A stretch of DNA of 64,000 bases from Stygiolobus sp037389425 (GTDB lineage Archaea > Thermoproteota > Thermoprotei_A > Sulfolobales > Sulfolobaceae): positions 1 to 64,000 of the forward strand of contig NZ_JBBHKR010000064.1 in assembly GCF_037389425.1 (NCBI RefSeq). The letters are read 5' to 3'. A model generated the notes under the pieces. The model did no database searches. It was not told the DNA's origin and was given only the letters and a program-made list of their open reading frames with translations. Position 1 is the stretch's first letter; every line of letters starts with the position of its first letter. Both the position numbers and the translations under genes were made by a program. This document shows positions 16,788-24,139 of the stretch, piece after piece.

Positions 16788-17178
16788 TACTAAGAGAGCC
16801 TAATGGACTTAATGTAATAAACACGAGAGACTTATATTCTTTTATAATCTTTTCTACATCACCTATTGTCATATAACTTTTTATATCTTTCTTCAATAAC
16901 GCAGAAATTGCCTTATTTTCCCACTCTGAACCATTTAAAACATACTCACCTGGATTTAGAGTTTTAACAATTACAAAAGGGATCTTAACTAAATCCCATA
17001 AGTAAAGGGGGAGATTTTTAGATAGTTTTTCTAACTCTTCCTTCTTGAAGTAGTGTTTAAAACCGCCGTTAACTTTTACGTAATTGTTACCGTCTAGAGC
17101 TTGCTTTAACGTTACGAATTCTTGTGGGTAATAAGAAATAGTTCCTTTAATTCCTATGTCGAAAATTTTATCGAACAT
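16759..17178 (-). CDS. DUF61 / UPF0216 family protein
   Basis: The 139-residue protein matches the archaeal UPF0216 pattern: Y-V-K-V-N-G-G-F-K-H-Y-F-K-K-E-E-L, then L-P-L-Y-L-W-D-L-V-K-I-P, then G-E-Y-V-L-N-G. Function is unknown. It sits 4 nt downstream of fibrillarin and overlaps the regulator downstream, so it belongs to the C/D-box RNP operon. No catalytic motif or cysteine cluster is visible. Confidence 0.75.
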   Translation of the reverse strand: MFDKIFDIGIKGTISYYPQEFVTLKQALDGNNYVKVNGGFKHYFKKEELEKLSKNLPLYLWDLVKIPFVIVKTLNPGEYVLNGSEWENKAISALLKKDIKSYMTIGDVEKIIKEYKSLVFITLSPLGSLSSGDENDEYY

Positions 17179-17182
17179 GGTT

Positions 17183-17878
17183 TCACTTAAGTCTCGCCAA
17201 TACCATCGCGTGATCTTTGTCGTAAGGGTCTAGTTGAATTACTTCGATCACATCGAATCCTTTTTCTTCTAATTTTTTAGCCTCACTCTTATAGATTTCT
17301 TTGGGATCTTTAGTTACATCTATACTTCTGGCTTTTATTGCCATCATTAGATAACCTTTATCCTTCAAGAAAAACTCAGCGTTATAAATTGCTATATCGG
17401 TCTCATCTGGCTGTGCAATATCTACATAAACCACATCAACATCCTCAACTAGAGCCCTATAGTATTGTGGAAATCTAGCGTCTGCCAAAATAGGGAATAA
17501 ATTAGGTCTGTGCTGGGCAACCAGAATAAGTTCCCTGACTACTCTAGGAGAGAACTCAACAGCATAAACTTTACCTTGCATTTCAACAATATCCGATACG
17601 TGACTTGGAGTTGTTCCTGAAGCAGCTCCTAGATAAAGAACCTTTGTATTCCTTGTTATTGGATTGTGTTTAAGCCCTTTCTGAATTGCTCCTGCAAGCT
17701 TACTTCTAAAGGAGTTCCATTCCCTATATTCAATACCGTTTACTTTGATCAATCTCTCGCCGTAAACATTATGGCCTGGTGCTAGATTCTTCGTACAAAG
17801 CCTTACAGTCCCGTCATTATATACGCACTCATAGATGTTATCAAACTCGCTTTTCTCAACCTTGACTACTTCTGACAT
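17183..17878 (-). CDS. flpA: Fibrillarin, C/D-box RNA 2'-O-methyltransferase
   Basis: Fibrillarin is the catalytic subunit of C/D-box RNPs and methylates ribose 2'-OH in rRNA and tRNA under RNA guidance. The 231-residue protein has N-L-A-P-G-H-N-V-Y-G-E (about 32-42) and the SAM loop Y-L-G-A-A-S-G-T-T-P-S-H-V (about 77-89). It also has V-Y-V-D-I-A-Q-P-D near 130. It follows nop5 by 6 nt, matching their protein-protein partnership. Confidence 0.96.
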   Translation of the reverse strand: MSEVVKVEKSEFDNIYECVYNDGTVRLCTKNLAPGHNVYGERLIKVNGIEYREWNSFRSKLAGAIQKGLKHNPITRNTKVLYLGAASGTTPSHVSDIVEMQGKVYAVEFSPRVVRELILVAQHRPNLFPILADARFPQYYRALVEDVDVVYVDIAQPDETDIAIYNAEFFLKDKGYLMMAIKARSIDVTKDPKEIYKSEAKKLEEKGFDVIEVIQLDPYDKDHAMVLARLK

Positions 17879-17884
17879 AATTTC

Positions 17885-19117
17885 TCACTCTCGCTTGTTC
17901 TTCTTTTTTCTCTTTTCATTCTTTTTACCTTTTTGTTTCGGCTTAGGTTGTTGCTCCTGGACTTTTTTAGGTGGAGGCTGAGCATACTTTGTCTTAATCT
18001 CTTCGATCCTCTTCTTAAGTTCCTCATTTAACTTATCACCAATAAACCTACCGCTGAACTGATCTACTCTAGCAGCTATTGCTAACTTTGCTGCTAAAGC
18101 TCTAGCAATTTTACCCCTCTGCCATCTGGGGGATGTGTGAATATCGGGATATTGAAAGATGACACCGTGCTTTGGTGGTCTACCTTTCTTTCTTAACGCC
18201 CTAAAGAGTGCTTTTTCAGCTCCTAAGACTTGTATAGTACTTGCTGGCATTTTAGCTAAGTCCTCAAGACTTCCTGCTAAACTTAAAAGCCTAGCTCCCA
18301 GAGTAGGCCCCACAAGTGCGGTTATATTCGGAGCAACTTCTTTCATTACCGACTCTATATAATCAGTTAGCTCTCTTCTAATTCTGTATAACTCTAAGAT
18401 AGTATCACTTAGCATTCTAACTGACTTAATATCTACATCTGTAACATCTGCTCCAATACTTTTTTTAGCCGCAGTAAGAAGTCTCTGTGATTTCTCTTTG
18501 CTTAATCCCAATTCTATCAGTCCTTCCTCATTTATCTCGTCTCTATAGCCGAACTTGGAAACTATTGATGCATATAATTCATGATCGTCAATTAAATTAT
18601 CCAATTCTGGGAAATGGATGCTGTACCATTCCCTTAATCTCTCGGAGAATAAGTTGATAGTCTTATCTATATCGTCAATTGCTCTTATAGCCTGAATCGC
18701 TAGTAGATCCCTTTTACTTGCTGCGCCCCTTAGTTTCCTTCTTGTATATTCAAAGGATACTTCATACAAGAAGGAGTAAAGTTCTTCTTCTGATGTAACA
18801 AACTTAGTTTCTAAAGCTACTTTAGGAAGAGATTGCCTGAAAGTCTTACTTCCAATATTATGAATTTCTACTGATGCCTTCACTCCGCTCTTTTGAAGCT
18901 CTGGTATTTCAGCCTCATTCTCGACTACAACCTCGTCTGGCCTTAACTTACTTATTAATTCTTTTGCTGAGGGTAGGGGAGTTCCCTTCTCGTTTTCTAT
19001 AAGAGCTTCCACAACCTTACCTAAATCTTTAGGATTTAATACATAATCTAATAGCTTCCCTTGCTCGTCATATGCAAAGGATCCTATCGCGTGCTCTACT
19101 AAGTATATTTTCATCAA
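17885..19117 (-). CDS. nop5: Nop5/Nop56/58 C/D-box RNP scaffold protein
   Basis: Nop5 joins L7Ae-bound guide RNA to fibrillarin. The 410-residue protein has an N-terminal fibrillarin-binding region, a central coiled-coil and a NOP domain. The NOP domain contains A-L-V-G-P-T-L-G-A-R-L-L-S-L-A-G-S and A-L-F-R-A-L-R-K-K-G-R-P-P-K-H-G, both family hallmarks. The C-terminus is a Lys-rich tail. It is the first gene of the minus-strand operon that continues with fibrillarin, DUF61, the COG1395 regulator and Trm1. ATG 19117 and 19114 are both possible starts. Confidence 0.95.
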   Translation of the reverse strand: MMKIYLVEHAIGSFAYDEQGKLLDYVLNPKDLGKVVEALIENEKGTPLPSAKELISKLRPDEVVVENEAEIPELQKSGVKASVEIHNIGSKTFRQSLPKVALETKFVTSEEELYSFLYEVSFEYTRRKLRGAASKRDLLAIQAIRAIDDIDKTINLFSERLREWYSIHFPELDNLIDDHELYASIVSKFGYRDEINEEGLIELGLSKEKSQRLLTAAKKSIGADVTDVDIKSVRMLSDTILELYRIRRELTDYIESVMKEVAPNITALVGPTLGARLLSLAGSLEDLAKMPASTIQVLGAEKALFRALRKKGRPPKHGVIFQYPDIHTSPRWQRGKIARALAAKLAIAARVDQFSGRFIGDKLNEELKKRIEEIKTKYAQPPPKKVQEQQPKPKQKGKKNEKRKKKNKRE

Positions 19118-19175
19118 TTATCAAACCCATTATTTAACATTTAAGTTTAAATTTTTCCTTTACCACATTTTATTT

Positions 19176-19331
19176 ATGCCATCTCACGGTTCATTAACAA
19201 AGGCTGGTAAAGTAAGGAACGCTACACCTAAAATGCCTAAAAAGGAGAAGCACAAAGAAGTGCCGAGAGTTAGGAACAAGCTAGAGTACGAGAAGAGAGT
19301 ACTTAAGGCATCACAAGCTAAAGCTAGGTAA
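19176..19331 (+). CDS. rps30e: Ribosomal protein eS30
   Basis: This 51-residue basic protein begins M-P-S-H-G-S-L-T-K-A-G-K-V-R, the eS30 signature, and continues with P-K-M-P-K-K-E-K-H-K and P-R-V-R-N. It is a small-subunit component found in archaea and eukaryotes. ATG 19176 is the only sensible start and the frame closes with TAA at 19329-19331. It stands between divergent nop5 and downstream gatD, 32 nt before the latter. Confidence 0.92.
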   Translation: MPSHGSLTKAGKVRNATPKMPKKEKHKEVPRVRNKLEYEKRVLKASQAKAR

Positions 19332-19363
19332 AGATTTTTAGTCCCAGTTTTTCTCCTTTTATT

Positions 19364-20707
19364 ATGTCTGAAACTTACGCAGGTAAGGCACTTGATTTTT
19401 TAAAGAAATTTAACTTACAAGAAGGGGATACCATAGAGCTTACAAAAAATGGGGTAATACTAAAAGGAATTATAATGCCCTCTTATTCTTCATCTGATGA
19501 CATTTTAGTCATAAAACTTGATAACGGATATAACATCGGTATATCCGTAGATAGTATATCCGAAGTTAAGCTGATAAAGAGAGGAGAAAAAAGAGAGGAG
19601 AAAAGGGCAGAGGAGAAAGCGGTTAAAGACAAGAGTGAAGTCGTTATAATCAGCACTGGAGGCACTATAGTAAGCAAAATAGAATACGATACCGGTGCTG
19701 TAAGACCTGCTTTGACAACTGAAGAAATTCTCAAGTTCATGCCTGAGATAAACGAGATAGCTAAAATTGACGCAAAAGTTTTGTTTTCCATACTTAGCGA
19801 GAATATGAAGCCTGAATACTGGATAAAAATAGCAAACGAAGTAAAGAATGCTTTAGATAAGGGAGCAAAAGGAGTAGTTGTCGCTCACGGAACTGATACT
19901 ATGGCTTACACAGCATCAGCTTTAGCATTCTCGCTTAAGAGCCTAACCGGACCGGTAGTTATGGTAGGGTCTCAGAGGAGTAGTGATAGACCAAGCAGCG
20001 ACGCGCCTATAAACCTTTTGACCTCCGTTCTGGTAGCAAAAGATGCTCCGTTTGCTGAAGTTACGGTTAATATGCATGGGGAATCATCCGATACTTACAC
20101 CCTAGTCCACAGAGGTGTAAAAGTTAGAAAAATGCATACAAGTAGAAGAGACGCATTCCAAAGTGTTAATGACATCCCATTGGCTAAGGTGTATTATAGG
20201 GAAAGAAAAATAGAGATTCTCAGAGACGATTACATAAGGAAGAAGGACGCAAACGAAGTAGACGCTAAGTTCGACCCTAACGTCTTCCTATTAAAGTACT
20301 ACCCTGGTCTATTGCCGGATATAATCGATTACTTAATGAGTAAGGGTGTAAAAGGTATTATAGTCGAGGGAACTGGTTTAGGACACACATCCTCCGAATT
20401 TTATAATGCGTTCAAGAAAGCTACTAAGGACGGTATATTTGTAGGGATGACTTCACAGTGCTTGTTCGGGAGGGTAAACATGAACGTTTATACTACGGGA
20501 AGACTCCTTCAGGAAGCTGGGGTAGTACCTTTAGAGGATATGTTACCTGAAACAGCTTTGGTCAAGCTCATGTGGGTTTTAGCTCATGAAACAGACTTAG
20601 ATAAGGTTAAAGAGCTTATGCTCACTAATTTTGTAGGAGAAATTAATCCGATTCACGTTCCCGAAATGTATCCCAGGTGGTATCATGACAGAATTAGATT
20701 ACAGTAA
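19364..20707 (+). CDS. gatD: Glu-tRNA(Gln) amidotransferase subunit D (asparaginase-like)
   Basis: GatDE is the archaeal amidotransferase that turns misacylated Glu-tRNA(Gln) into Gln-tRNA(Gln); GatD releases ammonia from an amide donor. The 447-residue protein has an N-terminal beta-barrel of about 85 residues, then a charged linker. The asparaginase domain follows with I-S-T-G-G-T-I-V (about 96-103), A-H-G-T-D-T-M-A-Y (about 173-181) and V-G-S-Q-R-S. These Thr and Asp/Lys residues form the catalytic centre. Its 3' end overlaps gatE by 23 nt, in line with equal synthesis of the two subunits. Confidence 0.96.
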   Translation: MSETYAGKALDFLKKFNLQEGDTIELTKNGVILKGIIMPSYSSSDDILVIKLDNGYNIGISVDSISEVKLIKRGEKREEKRAEEKAVKDKSEVVIISTGGTIVSKIEYDTGAVRPALTTEEILKFMPEINEIAKIDAKVLFSILSENMKPEYWIKIANEVKNALDKGAKGVVVAHGTDTMAYTASALAFSLKSLTGPVVMVGSQRSSDRPSSDAPINLLTSVLVAKDAPFAEVTVNMHGESSDTYTLVHRGVKVRKMHTSRRDAFQSVNDIPLAKVYYRERKIEILRDDYIRKKDANEVDAKFDPNVFLLKYYPGLLPDIIDYLMSKGVKGIIVEGTGLGHTSSEFYNAFKKATKDGIFVGMTSQCLFGRVNMNVYTTGRLLQEAGVVPLEDMLPETALVKLMWVLAHETDLDKVKELMLTNFVGEINPIHVPEMYPRWYHDRIRLQ

Positions 20708-22589
20708 GTTAGGGTTAAAAGTAGGATTGGAAATACATCAGCAATTAAATACCTCTCACAAACTCTTCTGCAACTGTGATACATCTCTAAATGAAACCTT
20801 TCATGCATCATTAGAGAGGTATTTAAGGCCCTCATTCAGCGAGTTAGGAGAAGTAGATATAGCTGCTTTGTTCGAGTGGCAAAAAGGTAAGAAATATGTT
20901 TATAAGTTACCCAAAAACTCATGCCTTGTCGAATGCGACGAGGAGCCCCCTCATTTGATCAACGAAGAGGCTTTGGGCATAGTCACGGCCATAGCCCTTT
21001 CACTCCACAGTACGTTAGTTGACGAAGTTTACGTAATGAGGAAAATAGTTATAGATGGCTCCAATACTTCCGGCTTTCAGAGAACAGCTATTATAGCTTT
21101 GGGAGGATACATAGAAGTAGATGGTAATAAGATAGGTATACAAACAATTGCCCTAGAAGAAGACGCATCGAGAAAAATAAGTGATAATAAAGATGAAATC
21201 GTCTACAACCTAGATAGGCTAGGCGTACCGTTAATAGAGATCTCCACAGCCCCAGACATACATACACCAGAACAAGCTGAAAAGGTAGCCTTTGCAATTG
21301 GTCAGTTATTGAGAATGACCGGAAAAGTAAAAAGAGGAATAGGGACAATAAGACAAGACCTAAACGTATCTATTCAGGGTGGAGTTAAGACTGAAATCAA
21401 GGGAGTTCAGAGATTAGAGCTCGTCCCGGAGATAATAAGAAACGAAGCGAGGAGACAGTACGAGTTATTAAAGATCAAAGAAGAGTTAACTCAGAGAAGA
21501 GGAGTTACTAAAGAGTTGATTCTTGAAAATTATAAGCCTACAGACCTAACTTCGATCTTTGCTTCCACAAATAGTAGACTGGTAAAGAAAGAACTGGAAA
21601 AGGGAGCTTTAGTCTACGGAGTTAAGATACCTAAGTTTAGAGGGATTTTCGGATGGGAACTAATGAAAAACAGAAGGTTCGGAACGGAAGTTGCAGATTA
21701 CGTGAGAGTTTTAGCCGGTCTAGGGGGACTATTTCACTCAGATGAATTACCCAATTATGGAATATCTCAGGAAGAAGTAGACAAGGTAAAGAAAGCATTA
21801 AATGTAAGTGAAGAAGACGCTTTCGTACTGGTAGTCGGGGATAAAGCTAGGTTACAACTGGCTCTCGATACGATAAGAGACCGTATTTTATACGCTCTGG
21901 AAGGGATCCCAAAAGAGACGAGGACTGCTCTAGAGGACGGAACTACAAAGTTTATGAGACCTCAGCCCGGTTCTGCCAGAATGTACCCAGAGACAGATAT
22001 ACCGCCTAGAAGAATTGACTCTAAGATAATAGAATTAGCAAAGACTTTTATGCCTGAGAAGCCTGAAAGTAAACTGAAAAAGTTTGTGGATCTGGGGTTA
22101 AGTAAAGAGCTTGCTACTGCGATGTTAAACAGTACCAAAATAGACCTTTTTGAAGAGCTTGTGAATAAATATTCTCCTAAAGTTTCTCCATCCGTGATTG
22201 CCTCAGTACTGGAGGTCAACTTAAAGTACGTAAAGTCTAAGGGAGGAGATATATCAATAATTACCGATGACTTATTAGAGTACATGATAAAGTTACTTTA
22301 CGAAGACAAGATAAGTAAGGACTCAATTCCTGAAATATTGCTAGAATATTCCTTAACGAAGGAAGATATAAATAAACTCGTGGAGAAATATTCTAAGATT
22401 AGTGATGAACAACTGGAGAAGATCGTAGATCAAGTAATCCAAGAAAATATAAGAATTATCGAGGAGAAAGGGGATAAAGCATTTAATGTAATAATGGGTA
22501 AAGTAATGTCCAAAGTTAGAGGTAAAGTGGAAGGCAAGAAAGTGGCGGAAATAATATCGAAAAGAATGAAGAATTACCCCCGATCCTGA
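20685..22589 (+). CDS. gatE: Glu-tRNA(Gln) amidotransferase subunit E
   Basis: GatE binds Glu-tRNA(Gln), activates the glutamate with ATP and uses ammonia from GatD. The 634-residue protein starts with G-L-K-V-G-L-E-I-H-Q-Q-L, the GatB/GatE hallmark. It contains D-G-S-N-T-S-G-F-Q-R and Q-D-L-N-V-S-I, an inserted AspRS-like domain in the middle, and a helical YqeY-like tail. The start overlaps gatD by 23 nt. Together these replace a glutaminyl-tRNA synthetase, as is general in archaea. Confidence 0.96.
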   Translation: MTELDYSKLGLKVGLEIHQQLNTSHKLFCNCDTSLNETFHASLERYLRPSFSELGEVDIAALFEWQKGKKYVYKLPKNSCLVECDEEPPHLINEEALGIVTAIALSLHSTLVDEVYVMRKIVIDGSNTSGFQRTAIIALGGYIEVDGNKIGIQTIALEEDASRKISDNKDEIVYNLDRLGVPLIEISTAPDIHTPEQAEKVAFAIGQLLRMTGKVKRGIGTIRQDLNVSIQGGVKTEIKGVQRLELVPEIIRNEARRQYELLKIKEELTQRRGVTKELILENYKPTDLTSIFASTNSRLVKKELEKGALVYGVKIPKFRGIFGWELMKNRRFGTEVADYVRVLAGLGGLFHSDELPNYGISQEEVDKVKKALNVSEEDAFVLVVGDKARLQLALDTIRDRILYALEGIPKETRTALEDGTTKFMRPQPGSARMYPETDIPPRRIDSKIIELAKTFMPEKPESKLKKFVDLGLSKELATAMLNSTKIDLFEELVNKYSPKVSPSVIASVLEVNLKYVKSKGGDISIITDDLLEYMIKLLYEDKISKDSIPEILLEYSLTKEDINKLVEKYSKISDEQLEKIVDQVIQENIRIIEEKGDKAFNVIMGKVMSKVRGKVEGKKVAEIISKRMKNYPRS

Positions 22590-22644
22590 ATTTATGATGA
22601 AAAGGCATTTGTCGGATCTCTTAAGATGATGAGCTTGACCGCTT

Positions 22645-23706
22645 ATGAAGCCAAATGATTTGTTAAAGGTAGCCGCTGATTACCCATTACCTTATTTTCC
22701 AATAGTGGAATTAGAAGAAAGTGACCTAAACATAGAACAGCTCCCACAATTGTTAAACTATCTTAGTCCAGAAAAAATATTCTGGAGTGAATATGCTAAA
22801 ATAATTGGACCTGATGGGAGTTCGATAACTACCAGTATGAGTCTTAGAAATAATACTGAACCTATATACGTTAGGACACCGATCAAGAAAGAACAGAGAG
22901 GCTGGGACTTTAAGATCAACAGTGAAGTGATAGTAGGATTAATCCGAGACCTAATAAATTGTAAAGAAGGAGAGAGCTATTTTAATCCTTCTCCTTGGAC
23001 AAGAAAGGATTGGCTAGAAGGTAAAAAAGTCATTATGGAAAGTGGAGAGCTGACAACAATCGACGGTTTAAAGTTTAGAGAACATGAACTAGACAAGAAA
23101 ACTCCTCCGTTTTCGATAGATATACCCTTCTACAACCCCACCTACTATTATATGAACCCGTTTATACTAAATTTTGACGAGAAAGTAGAAGGAAAATCTA
23201 ATTTCTTCTCAGTGGAACTTCATAAAGCAATAACCTTTGCCACTGCATCAGAGATCGTACTGTTTAAAGACAACAGATCATTAAGAGTTGAGGGTAGCTC
23301 AGAAGTAATAGTAACTAAAAGTACCACGTGGAAAGAAGCTAAACCGTATGAACTAGTGTGGAACTTAAAGGTTCCAATTATACACTTGGACTGTAAACCG
23401 CCTTTTAATCTCTCTCTTTATAAACTATATCCTAGCGGCATCGTCCCATTTCTCTTTAGATACAAGAATTACGAACTTACTTTAGGATTAGTGAACCTAA
23501 ACGACGAGCCTGTAATAGCTAACCTGATCTTATCTGCTAGAATTTCTTCCGCATCTATACTTGATGGAAAAGGAAATGAGGCTGAGAAAATAGAACCTGA
23601 GTTCGACAGAGTTAAAATACCTATTCGGAAAAACGGTATAATTTATGTAAAACTCACTCTCAGAAAATTACTTGAAAGTTTTCTCAAGCGAAAAATCATA
23701 AGTTGA
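22645..23706 (+). CDS. Protein of unknown function, Sulfolobales type
   Basis: I do not recognise this 353-residue protein. The N-terminal two thirds are mixed, with many aromatic and charged residues (W-T-R-K-D-W-L-E, P-F-Y-N-P-T-Y-Y-Y-M-N-P). The last 100 residues look like beta sandwich (V-N-L-N-D-E-P-V-I-A-N-L-I-L-S-A-R). This gives a faint resemblance to C-terminal domains of glycoside hydrolases, but I see no catalytic motif. No signal peptide or membrane segment is evident. It lies 55 nt behind gatE, and its last 39 nt overlap the convergent regulator gene. Confidence 0.75.
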   Translation: MKPNDLLKVAADYPLPYFPIVELEESDLNIEQLPQLLNYLSPEKIFWSEYAKIIGPDGSSITTSMSLRNNTEPIYVRTPIKKEQRGWDFKINSEVIVGLIRDLINCKEGESYFNPSPWTRKDWLEGKKVIMESGELTTIDGLKFREHELDKKTPPFSIDIPFYNPTYYYMNPFILNFDEKVEGKSNFFSVELHKAITFATASEIVLFKDNRSLRVEGSSEVIVTKSTTWKEAKPYELVWNLKVPIIHLDCKPPFNLSLYKLYPSGIVPFLFRYKNYELTLGLVNLNDEPVIANLILSARISSASILDGKGNEAEKIEPEFDRVKIPIRKNGIIYVKLTLRKLLESFLKRKIIS

Positions 23707-24075
23707 AGATAGAGTCTCTACTATACAATGTGACATCTGATAACCTTGTTTAATCAGTACTCTTTTTCCTTCAGCACATAACATACAATAATATGATGAT
23801 ATTGAAGCACCGTCTTTACCGTTCTTAGATGAAATAATCCTTATAAAACCTTCTATCATTTCCATAAACTTCTTATCTTTTTTCAAGACATCCTTTATTG
23901 CATTACCTCTTCTCTTTTTTATATAATTCTCTACAGCTGCCGGTGTTAAACCCATTAATTCCGCCGTCTTGTAGATCGAAACGTTATTTTCGACAACTAG
24001 TTTCTCAGCTATCAAAGCCCTAACAGCAGGTAGGATCTCTTTAACCGAATATTCACAAGGTAATGTAAGTTGCAA
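23668..24075 (-). CDS. HTH regulator of the COG2522 type with C-terminal cysteines
   Basis: The 135-residue protein begins with a helix-turn-helix region: L-M-G-L-T-P-A-A-V-E-N-Y-I-K-K-R-R-G is the recognition part, around residues 39-56. The C-terminal half holds Cys97, Cys100 and Cys117 (Y-C-M-L-C), which might bind a metal or cluster. This fits the archaeal predicted regulators of COG2522, whose ligands are mostly unknown. It is 64 nt downstream of the ribonucleotide reductase gene on the same strand and overlaps the convergent unknown gene by 39 nt. Confidence 0.75.
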   Translation of the reverse strand: MQLTLPCEYSVKEILPAVRALIAEKLVVENNVSIYKTAELMGLTPAAVENYIKKRRGNAIKDVLKKDKKFMEMIEGFIRIISSKNGKDGASISSYYCMLCAEGKRVLIKQGYQMSHCIVETLSSTYDFSLEKTFK

Positions 24076-24139
24076 ACCTTCTCAAGAATATGATACACCG
24101 TCATAATTAAAAAATATTAATATTATAATGCTTAGCGTT

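Noticed and set aside
22594..22648. Possible C/D-box sRNA between gatE and the next gene: two ATGATGA motifs at 22594-22600 and 22626-22632
   Set aside because: The required D and D' boxes (CTGA) are absent at the expected places; only CGGA and ATGA are found, and the spacing is slightly long.
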